Assembly: GCF_027923225.1 (NCBI RefSeq)
Contig: NZ_BSDI01000004.1
Location: forward strand, 1,528 to 65,527
Direction: 5' to 3'
Length of the DNA stretch: 64,000 nucleotides
From: Phytohabitans aurantiacus
Lineage (GTDB): Bacteria > Actinomycetota > Actinomycetes > Mycobacteriales > Micromonosporaceae
Part shown: piece by piece, positions 18,122 to 26,367 of the stretch
How positions within the stretch are numbered: position 1 is the stretch's first letter
Layout: each line of letters starts with the position of its first letter
Translations under genes and position numbers: made by a program
Notes under the pieces: generated by a model
Told to the model about the DNA's origin: nothing
Databases searched by the model: none
Seen by the model: the letters and a program-made list of their open reading frames with translations, nothing else

Positions 18122-19203
18122 CTTTGCTTCGCCGCGGGCGGTCGCTGCCCGTCATCGCTGCCCGACGCGATCCAACGGAGCCGGCTCAACGGCAGGACGG
18201 TAGTGGCTTCTTCGGACAGCGGGGGCATCGGCTCGACGCTGGGCTCCGCCTGCGCGGCCTGCTCGCGCTGGCGGGACCAGCCGGCGATGCCACTAATCAC
18301 CATGGTCTCGTCGACCTCGTCGCCATTGCGCGTCGGCGGGCGGGGCGGGGTGCCGTTGCCGTTGGACTGCTTCGCGGACGCCGACCGGTACTCCGGCACG
18401 AGCGGCTTGGACTCGGCGGCACCGTTTGTCGCAGGGCGGCCGGATCGGGTGCCGTTCATGGTGATGACCTGGGTCTCATCCGGTTTGTCCACCGGGTACG
18501 GCCGGCGCCCCGACATCGCAGACACCACGCCGGGCCGTTGGGACTGTATGTCGGAGGGCCGCTCGGGCTTGGCCCGGCCCTGGGCACGGCGGCCAAGCTG
18601 CCGGCGGCGCAGCAACGCGTCGAGCAGGAGCGTCGACGACAGCGTGATGATCAGCCCGATCGCGGTGACCACGATCAGCATCCGCTTGATGTTCGAGGTG
18701 ATCGCCTGGACGTTCTGCCCGGAGTCGAGGGCCTGGAGCGTGATGGCCTGGCCGCCCGTCACCCCGTACGGCGTCTGGAGCCGCTCGAGTTGTGCGGTGA
18801 GCGAGTCGATGAGCTTGCTCAGCGTCGCCTTCGCCACTTCGGGCGAACGGGCCACGACCTCGATCTCGACGATCGGGAGCTGGGTGCCGCCGATCGACGC
18901 GATCCACTCCTCGGAGAGGTTGTTCTCCGCGAACTCGCGTTTGACGTCGGCGCGAGCCGAGTAGATGACGAGAGCGTCCGCCAGGGAGTAGACGTTCCAC
19001 GGGCTGATGGTGCGGGCCGGCTGCGGCTTGGTCTCGGTCGCCGGCTGCTCGCTGGGCGGCAGCAGGGTGATGTGCCCGGTTGTCTTGTAGTCCGGTTTGA
19101 CGGTGGACGACACGAAGAAGGCCATCGCCACGGTGAGGACGAGCATCGGAAGTGCAACCCACTTCCGGCGCCACAGCACCTTCGTGACATCCCAGAGATC
19201 CAT
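18118..19203 (-). CDS. Wzz/chain-length-determinant-like membrane protein with long cytoplasmic tail
   Basis: 361 residues from the ATG at 19203, with GAAAGGG 6 nt upstream. The N-terminus 'MDLWDVTKVLWRRKWVALPMLVLTVAMAFFVSS' is the usual Wzz start, with the first membrane helix at about 16-34. A periplasm-side domain follows, then a second helix near residues 188-210 (MLIVVTAIGLIITLSSTLLL). After it come about 150 residues of hydrophilic, Pro/Arg-rich tail with two similar motifs (DETQVITM and DETMVISG). There is no Walker motif or tyrosine cluster, so no kinase domain of BY-kinase type is present. It would control glycan chain length together with the Wzy-like protein, whose gene overlaps its end. 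Confidence 0.8.
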   Translation of the reverse strand: MDLWDVTKVLWRRKWVALPMLVLTVAMAFFVSSTVKPDYKTTGHITLLPPSEQPATETKPQPARTISPWNVYSLADALVIYSARADVKREFAENNLSEEWIASIGGTQLPIVEIEVVARSPEVAKATLSKLIDSLTAQLERLQTPYGVTGGQAITLQALDSGQNVQAITSNIKRMLIVVTAIGLIITLSSTLLLDALLRRRQLGRRAQGRAKPERPSDIQSQRPGVVSAMSGRRPYPVDKPDETQVITMNGTRSGRPATNGAAESKPLVPEYRSASAKQSNGNGTPPRPPTRNGDEVDETMVISGIAGWSRQREQAAQAEPSVEPMPPLSEEATTVLPLSRLRWIASGSDDGQRPPAAKQS

Positions 19204-19431
19204 GCGACCCTTTCCCAGCGACCCAGCCCAAATGAGAGTGTGACCTGCGTACGCGAGCCTGGCAACGCCCGCAAATCCCATGTGACGGCGCCGATCAGCC
19301 GTAATTCGGGCTCAGTTGGTACCCAACCACCCCGCCCCTGGCCTGCACTGTCACAAACCCGACGCACGATTGTGCTACCTGAACAGCCCGGCAGAATCTG
19401 CTGCGGACACAGCACAAACGGAAGGACCAGG
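19204..19431. promoter_or_regulatory. divergent intergenic region between wzz-like and glycosyltransferase genes
   Basis: 228 bp that must hold promoters in both directions, since the Wzz-like gene runs left and the glycosyltransferase right. A short palindrome GTTGGTACCCAAC lies near its middle (about 19315-19327) and could be an operator. No coding frame was seen. No clear -35/-10 pair could be assigned. Confidence 0.4.
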
Positions 19432-20565
19432 ATGCGCATCGGGTTCGCGTGCCTGTGGGACCGCCATCCTCCCTCGACCTGGTCTCACACTCCCTGGCAC
19501 CTGCGCGCCGCCATGCGGCGGATCAGCGACGTGCGCGACGTCGGCGTGTCGCTACCCAAAACCACGCGGGCCGCGCTCGCCGCACTGCATCTGCGGGTCC
19601 GCGACGGGCGCCTGAGCACGCTGTGGGAGCAGGCGCGGCTCACCGACGCGTACTGCGCGCGGCAGATCCGCACCAGCGCCGTCCGGGAGGGCTGCGCGGC
19701 GGTACTGGAGATTCAGGACCTGGCACCGCTCGACCTCCCGTTCTTCGTGTACCAGGACATGAGCTTCGACGCGTTGATCAAATTGGTCGAGACCGGCCAG
19801 CCGATTTTCCGTGAACTGTCGCTGGACGAGCTCAAACGGCGCCGGGAAAGACAGCTTCGGGTGTACGAAAAGGCGACCGGTGTGTTCGCCATGAGTCACT
19901 GGCTCGCCCGAAGCCTCATCGAGGACACCGGGCTCCCGCCCGAGCGGGTACACGTGCTGCACCCGGGCCTCCACCTCGACGCAGGCGAGGCTCCCCTGCG
20001 CCCGCCGCCGCCCTCGGGGCGGCGCACCCGGCTGCTCTTCGTGGGCCGGACGTTCGACGGCAAGGGCGGCGATCTCGTACTGGAGGCGTTGCGCATTCTG
20101 CGCCGCGATGTCGACCCCGAAATCACCGTCACGATGGTCGGTCCGCGCGAGTGGCCACTGCCCGGCGGGCCACCGGACGGTGTGGACTTCCGCGGGGCCC
20201 TGCCCCTGCGCGAGGTCGCCACGCTCTACGACACCCACGACCTTTTCGTACTGCCGACCCGGATCGAGGGCTTCGGTCTGGTGTTCGCCGAGGCGCTCGC
20301 CCGGGGGCTGCCGTGCGTCGGGCGGGACGCGTTCGCCATGCCAGAAATGATCAAACCGGGCGTAAACGGCGCGTTGCTCTCCCGCGACGATCCGGCTGAG
20401 CTGGCCGAACTGATCGCCGGAGTGCTCGGTGACGAGGCGCTGTACGCCAAGTGCCAGGCCGGCGCCGCCGAGATCCGCACCTGGTTCTCCTGGGAGCGTG
20501 CGGCCGCCCAAGCGGTGGAAGCCATCGAGACAGCGGTCGGGCACGAACGGCCGGAGTTCATGTAA
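19432..20565 (+). CDS. glycosyltransferase family 4 (GT-B)
   Basis: 377 residues from the ATG at 19432, with GGAAGGA 6-7 nt upstream. The C-terminal donor domain is clear: 'TRLLFVGRTFDGKGGDLVLEALRIL' (start of the second Rossmann domain), 'TMVGPREWPLPGGPPDGVDFRGAL' and 'LFVLPTRIEGFGLVFAEALARGLPCVG'. The last is the family's E-x7-E signature, with EGFGLVFAEAL. The N-terminal part has 'MSHWLARSLIEDTGLPPERVHVLHPG', typical of this family. It probably adds a sugar from a nucleotide donor during repeat-unit assembly. It starts the rightward glycosyltransferase block. Confidence 0.9.
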   Translation: MRIGFACLWDRHPPSTWSHTPWHLRAAMRRISDVRDVGVSLPKTTRAALAALHLRVRDGRLSTLWEQARLTDAYCARQIRTSAVREGCAAVLEIQDLAPLDLPFFVYQDMSFDALIKLVETGQPIFRELSLDELKRRRERQLRVYEKATGVFAMSHWLARSLIEDTGLPPERVHVLHPGLHLDAGEAPLRPPPPSGRRTRLLFVGRTFDGKGGDLVLEALRILRRDVDPEITVTMVGPREWPLPGGPPDGVDFRGALPLREVATLYDTHDLFVLPTRIEGFGLVFAEALARGLPCVGRDAFAMPEMIKPGVNGALLSRDDPAELAELIAGVLGDEALYAKCQAGAAEIRTWFSWERAAAQAVEAIETAVGHERPEFM

Positions 20566-20650
20566 GCAACGCGACAAAGCAACCGCGGACCCCTTCTCGG
20601 CAGGGGAAACTCGCTAGAGCTTGTCGGCCCTTCCCACGAGGTGAGGCGCG

Positions 20651-21943
20651 TTGACCACTGAGTCGCACCGGGTCCGTAGCCGGCGCCCGAGGCACGTCAC
20701 GATCCTGATCGCCAACTTGCCCGCAGAGCGGGACCGCAGGGTGATCCGGGAGTGCCTGACGTTGGAGGAGCACGGGTACGAGGTGACCGTCATCGCGCCA
20801 CGCGGGAAACCGGGTCTGCGCGTACTGCCGGGCAGCCGCAACACCGTGCTCAAGCCGTACCCGGTGTACGTGTACGGCTCCGGCGTGCTGTCGTTCGCGG
20901 CCGAGTTCCTGTGGTCGTTCCTCTGCGTGGCGGTCCGCCTCCTCGGCGAGGTCGCACGCGGGCGCGCGCACGCGGTTCAGGTCTGCAACCCGCCAGACGT
21001 GTACTGGCCGCTGGCGCTGCTGATCCGGGCGATGGGCCGGCCGTGGGTGTTCGACCACCACGACCTGTGTCCAGAGGTGTACGCCACGCGCAGCGACGAG
21101 GAGCCCAACAAGTTCGTGTACCGCACGCTCGTGGGGCTCGAATGGCTGACCCTGCGCACCGCCTCGGCCGTCGTGGCGACCAACGAGTCGTTCCGGGAGA
21201 ACGCGCTCGCGCGCGGCGTGCCGGCGGACAAGGTGACGGTCGTGCGCAACGGGCCCGCCGCCCGCGAGGTGGCCACCGTGCCCCCGCAGCTCGCGCCCGA
21301 CGGGGTACACCGCATCGTCTACCTCGGCGTGCTCGGCAAGCAGGACAACGTCGCGGGCGTCGTGCACACCGCCTCGGCGCTCACCAAGGTGCGCGGCGAG
21401 CGCGACTGGGAGGTCGTCATCGCCGGCGACGGTGAGACCTTGGCCGAGCTGAAGGAACTCGTCGGCGCGAGCGGGCTCGAAGACGCGGTCCGGTTCACCG
21501 GCTGGCTCGACGGAGCCGAAGTCGACGCCCTGCTGCAGACCGCCACCGTGGCGATCCAGCCCGACCTGCCGACCCGGATGAACCACCTGTCCACGATGGC
21601 GAAGTCGGTGGAGTACGTCAGCCGGGGCATCCCCGTCGTGGCGGTCGACCTGGTCGAGACCCGCCGGACCGCCGCGGACGCCGCGGTGTACGTGCCGACC
21701 GGCTCGCCAGAGGAGTTCGCCGCCGCGATCGACGCGCTGCTCGACGACGAGCCGCGCCGGGCGGCGATGCGCGAGATCGCGTTGCAGCGCTTCGCCGGCG
21801 AGCTGTCGTGGGAGCACCAGGGCGCCCGGTACGCCGGCATGTGGCGCCGCCTCTTCCGCGGCTCGGCGCCGGACCAGGGTGCCAGCATCCCCGGGCCGCG
21901 CACCGAGCAGCCCGGCCGGCACCGTGCGGAGAACTCCTCGTGA
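20651..21943 (+). CDS. glycosyltransferase family 4 (GT-B)
   Basis: 430 residues starting at TTG 20651 with GAGGTGAG a few bases upstream. 'HVTILIANLPAERDRRVIRECLTLEEHGYEVTVIAPRG' is the N-terminal acceptor domain. 'WVFDHHDLCPEVYATR' and 'ASAVVATNESFRENALARGVPADKVTVVRNGP' are typical of this family. The C-terminal domain has 'VIAGDGETLAELKELV' and 'MNHLSTMAKSVEYVSRGIPVVAVDL', where the second catalytic Glu-like position is E in 'KSVEYVSRG'. It overlaps the next gene by GTGA, so the two are coupled. Confidence 0.9.
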   Translation: MTTESHRVRSRRPRHVTILIANLPAERDRRVIRECLTLEEHGYEVTVIAPRGKPGLRVLPGSRNTVLKPYPVYVYGSGVLSFAAEFLWSFLCVAVRLLGEVARGRAHAVQVCNPPDVYWPLALLIRAMGRPWVFDHHDLCPEVYATRSDEEPNKFVYRTLVGLEWLTLRTASAVVATNESFRENALARGVPADKVTVVRNGPAAREVATVPPQLAPDGVHRIVYLGVLGKQDNVAGVVHTASALTKVRGERDWEVVIAGDGETLAELKELVGASGLEDAVRFTGWLDGAEVDALLQTATVAIQPDLPTRMNHLSTMAKSVEYVSRGIPVVAVDLVETRRTAADAAVYVPTGSPEEFAAAIDALLDDEPRRAAMREIALQRFAGELSWEHQGARYAGMWRRLFRGSAPDQGASIPGPRTEQPGRHRAENSS

Positions 21944-22767
21944 CGATCAGCATCGTCATCGCCGCGCACAACGAGGCACAGGTCATCGGGCGCTGCCTCG
22001 ACACCCTGCTCGCGGCCGGGTACGGGCGCGAGGAGCTCGACGTGACCGTGGTGGCCAACGGCTGCGCCGACGGCACCGCGGAGGAGGCGCGCGCCCGGCC
22101 CGGCGTACGCGTGATCGAGCTGACCGAGGCGTCCAAGGCCGCCGCGCTCAACGCGGGCGACGAGGCGGCGACGAGCTTCCCGCGCGTGTACCTCGACGCC
22201 GACATGACGTTCACCGCCGACCAGATCCGCACGCTCGCCGCCGCCCTCGACGCGCACGGCGTACTGGCGTCCACGGCTTCCCGAGTACCGGACAGCAAGG
22301 GCGCCGCCCTGCCGATCAAGGGGTACTACGCCATCAACCGCCGGCTGCCCGCGTTCCGGGGCACGCTCTTCGGCCGCGGCGTGATCGTGCTCGCGAAGGA
22401 GGGGCGCTCGCGGTTCGACCGGTTCCCCGGCATCGTGGCCGACGACCTCTTCCTCGACTCACTCTTCACCCCCGGCGAGAAGCGCGAGGTCACCTCGGTC
22501 GTATCCCGGGTCGCCACGCCCCGCCGCACCGGCGACCTCGTGCGGCGGCTGGCCCGGGTGCGGGCCGGCAACCGCAGCCTCCGCGCCACGTCCACGCAGG
22601 TGCGCGAGGCGGGCAATTCGGCGTGGCTGCGGGTGAGTCTCAGACGCCCCTGGCTGCTGCCCGCCGCTGTCTGCTACTTCGGCATCACGGTCGCCGCCGA
22701 GCTCAAGGCGCGGCGCGGCACCGACTGGGGACACGACGCGTCATCGCGAACGGCGGCCAGCACATGA
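21940..22767 (+). CDS. glycosyltransferase family 2 (GT-A)
   Basis: 275 residues from the GTG at 21940, which overlaps the previous TGA and has GGAG about 9 nt upstream. 'ISIVIAAHNEAQVIGRCLDTLLAAGY' is the nucleotide-binding start of the GT2 fold. 'ELTEASKAAALNAGDEAATSFPRVYLDADMTF' contains the metal-binding DxD-type motif (DAD) at about residue 87. 'RGVIVLAKEGRSRFDRFPGIVADDLFLDSLF' carries the ED-like catalytic region. A hydrophobic segment near the C-terminus (LLPAAVCYFGITVAAEL) suggests membrane association. It overlaps the next gene by ATGA. Confidence 0.88.
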   Translation: MTISIVIAAHNEAQVIGRCLDTLLAAGYGREELDVTVVANGCADGTAEEARARPGVRVIELTEASKAAALNAGDEAATSFPRVYLDADMTFTADQIRTLAAALDAHGVLASTASRVPDSKGAALPIKGYYAINRRLPAFRGTLFGRGVIVLAKEGRSRFDRFPGIVADDLFLDSLFTPGEKREVTSVVSRVATPRRTGDLVRRLARVRAGNRSLRATSTQVREAGNSAWLRVSLRRPWLLPAAVCYFGITVAAELKARRGTDWGHDASSRTAAST

Positions 22768-23693
22768 CTCCCACGGTCAGCGTGCTCATGGTCTCGTACC
22801 GCACGTGCGAGCTGGCGATTCGAGCGCTCTCGGCGCTGGAGAAGGCGACCGCCGCCGCGCACGAGATGGTGATCGTCGACAACGCCTCGGGCGACGGTTC
22901 GGCCGAGGCGATCGCCGCCGCGTTCCCCGCCGCCACCGTCGAGGCGCTGCCCGACAACATCGGTTTCGGCCGGGCGATGAACCACGGCGCCCGGCACGCC
23001 AGCGGCGAGTGGCTGCTGCTGGTCAACCCCGACACCGAGCCGGTCGGCGACGTGGTGGGCGCCCTGCTGGCGTACGCGTCGGCGCACCCCGAGCACGGCA
23101 TCTACACGGGCCGCACCCTGCACCCCGACGGCACCGACGACCTGCGCTCCTGCCTCGCGCTGCCCACACTTCGGCAGTACGTGTCGTTCGCGCTCGGCCT
23201 CTCCACGCTCGGCCGGCGGGTCCGGTGGCTCGGACCGCTGCTCAACCCTGAGGAACTGCCTGGGTACGACCGCACGACCCCGCGCGCGGTGCCCGCTGTC
23301 TCCGGCTGCCTGATGCTGATCCGGCGCGACCTGTTCACGGCGCTGGGCGGCTTCACCCCGGACTACTTCATGTACAGCGAAGACGTCGACCTTTGCGCTC
23401 GGGCGCACGCTCTCGGCGCTCAGCCGGTCCTGGTACCCGAAGCGGCGCTGCGCCACCTCGGCGGGGCGGCGTCGGGCGGCACCAGCCCCCGCAAAATCGA
23501 GATGCTGCTCCGCGGCAAATGCACCTATCTCCGCCTGCGCTGGTCCCCGGGGCGCGCCGCGCTCGGCCGCGCCCTCCTGGCGGCTGGCGTCGGCCTCAGG
23601 GCAGGCATCGCGGCACTCCTGCGCCGCAACAGCCCTTGGCGCCCGGTCTGGCGTGCCCGCCGCGCCTGGCTAGCCGGCTGGCCCGCTCCGTGA
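22764..23693 (+). CDS. glycosyltransferase family 2, WbbL/rhamnosyltransferase-like
   Basis: 309 residues. 'VSVLMVSYRTCELAIRALSAL', 'MVIVDNASGDGSAEAI' and 'ALPDNIGFGRAMNHGARHASGEWLLLVNPDTEP' are the GT2 core, with the NPD metal motif. 'AVSGCLMLIRRDLFTALGGFTPDYFMYSEDVDLCARA' is the characteristic acceptor-side block of WbbL-like rhamnosyl and related transferases, with the catalytic ED pair. The tail has one hydrophobic or amphipathic stretch. The stop codon is formed within the 54-bp inverted repeat (copy B), which closes the operon. Confidence 0.9.
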   Translation: MTPTVSVLMVSYRTCELAIRALSALEKATAAAHEMVIVDNASGDGSAEAIAAAFPAATVEALPDNIGFGRAMNHGARHASGEWLLLVNPDTEPVGDVVGALLAYASAHPEHGIYTGRTLHPDGTDDLRSCLALPTLRQYVSFALGLSTLGRRVRWLGPLLNPEELPGYDRTTPRAVPAVSGCLMLIRRDLFTALGGFTPDYFMYSEDVDLCARAHALGAQPVLVPEAALRHLGGAASGGTSPRKIEMLLRGKCTYLRLRWSPGRAALGRALLAAGVGLRAGIAALLRRNSPWRPVWRARRAWLAGWPAP

Positions 23694-23743
23694 TCAGGGC
23701 GTCCCTCAAGTCGTTAGAGCAACCTGAGGGACGCCCTGATCAC
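23690..23743. terminator. 54-bp inverted-repeat element, copy B (bidirectional terminator)
   Basis: GTGATCAGGGCGTCCCTCA (23690-23708) is perfectly complementary to 23725-23743 (19-bp arms). It lies between the convergent glycosyltransferase and amidotransferase genes. The stop codons of both (TGA at 23691-23693 on plus, 23740-23742 on minus) are part of the GTGATC ends. Confidence 0.88.
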
Positions 23744-25467
23744 GAGAGGTCGTGTGCGGCCACTACCAGGTTGGCCAGGAAGCCGACTGTCGCGGCGTCG
23801 GTGCCGTGCTCCCCCGCGAGGAGGCCGGCCAGCCAGTCCTCGCGGATGAGGCCGGAACGCAGGGCCGGCTCGACCAGGACGGGGTGGGCGCGCCAGTGGT
23901 CGACGACCAGGCCCGCCAGCACCGGAGTACCGGCCGCGGTGGCGGCCTGCCCGCGCGCGAACTGGTACACCTTCTCCGCGCCCCGCTTGGCGTACTTGAG
24001 CACCGAGTACTCGGCCAGCGCCCGCGGCACGTACTTGCGCGGCAGGTGCTTCGGGCGTACCCCGGTGGCGAGGCGCGCGTTGGCGAGCCACGGGTCGAGC
24101 TGCTCCAGTACCCGGGCCGCGAAGCCCGACCCGCTGCGCTCGGTCGGCGGCACGGAGCGGGCGATCGCGAGGAAGCGCGGGTCGAGGTACGGCGCGACGA
24201 TCGTGCGGCTGAGGCAGGCGCCGGTGAAGTTGATGCCCACCCACCGGTGCACCCGCTCGCGCAGGAAGAACTCGTCGATCGCGGTCAGCCAGTCGGTGTC
24301 GTACTCCGCGAACGCGGCCCGGATCGCCGCCGTCGCGTCTGCGCGCGCCGACTCGGCGAAGTCGGGCTGGAGGCAGGCGGCGTCGGTGGCATCGTTCGTG
24401 ATGAACCACCACCTCGCCAGCCGGTCGATCAGCTCGTCGTTGGCGGTCGGTTGCTGCGTCTGGCCCATGTGGTAGCTGCCGCGGGCCATCTCGCCGCCCT
24501 GCCCGGTGATCCGGACGCCGGGCGGCACCTGGCTCTCCACCCAGTCGAGCACGCCGAGGGCGACCGGGTTGCCCAGGATGTCGTGGCGGCGTGCCGACGA
24601 CATCACCAGCTCGTGCGCGGCCTCCGGACCGAGGGCGGCCAGCCCGGTGAGGTCGATGACCTGGTGGTCGGTGCGGAACTGTGCGGCCAGCGCACCCGCG
24701 ATCGGGGCGTCGGCGCGACCCGGCGCCGAGAGTGTGAGGGTGCGCACACCGGCACGCCGGGAGGCGGGAAGCGCGGCGAAGAGCAGGCGGCTGTCGAAGC
24801 CGCCGGACAACTCGAAGACGGTGTCGGGGTTTTCGTCGAGGCAGCGCTCGACGAGACCGCGGAGCAGGCCGGCCATCGCCGCTACCTGGGAGCCGCGGGG
24901 CACTTCGGTGTGGTCTTCGCCGTACGGCGCGTCGGTCAGGTCGCCGTTCGACAGGCGCCACGCCGTGCCGGGGCGGATCTTGCGTACGCCACGGAACGGG
25001 GTGCTCTCGCCCAGGTGGAACCCGGTCACCGCGAACGTGCCCATGGTGTTCCGGTCGAGCGGCGCACCGGCCAGCCGGGCCAGCTCGATCGCGGACGTGG
25101 ACACCGCCGCCCAGCCGTCTCCGCGTACGCCATAGAGGTGCCGGAGCCCGCTGTGGTCGGTCGCCAGCACGAACTCCGCGTCGTCGTGCGCGGCTCCCGC
25201 GAACGGTGCCGCCAGCCGCGCCAGCTCGGTGCCCGAGTGCAGCCACTTGCGCAGGGTTGGCGCGTCGACAGTACCGAAATCATGGTCGCGCGGACCGAGC
25301 GCGAGGGCGACCACCCGGTCGCGGTCGGACGCCCCGGGTTTCAACCCACCACCGAGCCAGAGCCGACCCCACGGCAGCGTTTCGGAGGCGGCGGCGCCGC
25401 CGAACGGGACGGCGCCCGCGGGCGCCCGCGCGCCGCTTACCGCCAACAGGTCCCGGTAGAACTCCAC
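23740..25467 (-). CDS. asparagine-synthase-like amidotransferase
   Basis: 575 residues from the GTG at 25467 (GAGGGG about 6 nt upstream). The C-terminal synthetase half has the ATP-pyrophosphatase loop FELSGGFDSRLLFAAL near residue 215, and 'ITGQGGEMARGSYH' in the position of the second ATP/aspartate loop. The N-terminal half looks like a glutaminase-type (Ntn) domain (ATDHSGLRHLYG is the usual internal motif). The first residues are MEFY, so the catalytic Cys that should follow the start is absent. It may take ammonia directly, be inactive as a glutaminase, or act as an adenylating ligase. In glycan loci such proteins amidate uronic acids (family knowledge); that would fit a diacetamido-uronate product. 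Confidence 0.8.
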   Translation of the reverse strand: MEFYRDLLAVSGARAPAGAVPFGGAAASETLPWGRLWLGGGLKPGASDRDRVVALALGPRDHDFGTVDAPTLRKWLHSGTELARLAAPFAGAAHDDAEFVLATDHSGLRHLYGVRGDGWAAVSTSAIELARLAGAPLDRNTMGTFAVTGFHLGESTPFRGVRKIRPGTAWRLSNGDLTDAPYGEDHTEVPRGSQVAAMAGLLRGLVERCLDENPDTVFELSGGFDSRLLFAALPASRRAGVRTLTLSAPGRADAPIAGALAAQFRTDHQVIDLTGLAALGPEAAHELVMSSARRHDILGNPVALGVLDWVESQVPPGVRITGQGGEMARGSYHMGQTQQPTANDELIDRLARWWFITNDATDAACLQPDFAESARADATAAIRAAFAEYDTDWLTAIDEFFLRERVHRWVGINFTGACLSRTIVAPYLDPRFLAIARSVPPTERSGSGFAARVLEQLDPWLANARLATGVRPKHLPRKYVPRALAEYSVLKYAKRGAEKVYQFARGQAATAAGTPVLAGLVVDHWRAHPVLVEPALRSGLIREDWLAGLLAGEHGTDAATVGFLANLVVAAHDLS

Positions 25468-25582
25468 GCTGCACCCCTCGCGATGGCCGGACAGCCGACT
25501 CTATCCACGCCCTGGCCAGGCGCGCAGCGACGGATATCCGACTGAGGGCCGTTCCGGGCGTCCGCCTCTCTATCGTGAATCG

Positions 25583-26293
25583 GTGAGTTCGCTCAAGCAG
25601 GCCGCGCGGGTCCTCAGCCGGCCCGTCGGCACCGTGCGCGCCGTCCAGACCAGCCAGCCGCAGATCGTGCTGACATACGACGACGGCCCCGATCCGGTGG
25701 CGACTCCGGCCGTGCTGGAGGCGCTCGCAAACGCTGGTGCCACGGCCACGTTCTTCGTGCTGATGAGCCGCGTCCGGCGATACCCGCGTCTGCTGACCGA
25801 GGTCGCGGCCGCCGGCCACGAGATCGCCCTGCACGGGCTGGACCACACCCGGCTCACGACGGTCGCGCCGGCCGAGGTGCTGCGCCGGGTCCGGGCCGGG
25901 CGCGCCGAGTTGGAAGACGCCGCCGGCACCGCCGTGCGGTGGTTCCGGGCGCCGTACGGCGCGTTGCGGCTGCCTCACTGGCTCGCGGTCCGGCGGGCCG
26001 GCCTCATGCCGGTCGGCTGGGGCCCGACGCCCGCCGACTGGCGCGACCTGCCCGAGGAGAGCCTCGCGGGCGACGCGCTGCCGGACGCCGCCGCTGGCGA
26101 GATCGTGCTGGCGCACGACGGGTTCGCCGGCCCTGACGATGGCGCGGACGACGGCCCAGCGCCGGGCATCGACCGCGGGAAGCTCGCGGTGCTCCTCCTG
26201 GAAGGGTTCGCCGACCGCGGGCTCCGCGCCCGCAGCCTCGGCGACGCGCTCGCGGACGGCAAGACCGCACGCTGGGCCTGGTTCAGGTCCTGA
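25583..26293 (+). CDS. polysaccharide deacetylase (NodB homology)
   Basis: 236 residues from the GTG at 25583. A TATCGT box lies 6 nt upstream and there is no Shine-Dalgarno, so it is probably leaderless. It has motif 1 LTYDDGPD (about 32-39) and a zinc-binding HxxxH variant HGLDH (about residues 85-89), where G stands in the place usually held by S or T. 'RWFRAPYGALRLPHW' is the RxPY motif 3 and 'EIVLAHDGF' the last conserved strand with its His. No signal peptide is evident. It could trim N-acetyl groups from the glycan or from peptidoglycan. Confidence 0.88.
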   Translation: MSSLKQAARVLSRPVGTVRAVQTSQPQIVLTYDDGPDPVATPAVLEALANAGATATFFVLMSRVRRYPRLLTEVAAAGHEIALHGLDHTRLTTVAPAEVLRRVRAGRAELEDAAGTAVRWFRAPYGALRLPHWLAVRRAGLMPVGWGPTPADWRDLPEESLAGDALPDAAAGEIVLAHDGFAGPDDGADDGPAPGIDRGKLAVLLLEGFADRGLRARSLGDALADGKTARWAWFRS

Positions 26294-26300
26294 GCCGCCT

Positions 26301-26325
26301 GATGCCCTGACCTGCGTCGGGCATC
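26301..26325 (+). terminator. small hairpin after deacetylase gene
   Basis: GATGCCC (26301-26307) pairs with GGGCATC (26319-26325) around an 11-base loop, 7 bp after the deacetylase stop. It has no T-run. It may terminate or attenuate transcription before the next glycosyltransferase gene, which has its own box upstream. Confidence 0.4.
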
Positions 26326-26367
26326 CGACACCGCCGCCAACAGCGGCGCGGATACGCTGGCCGGGCT

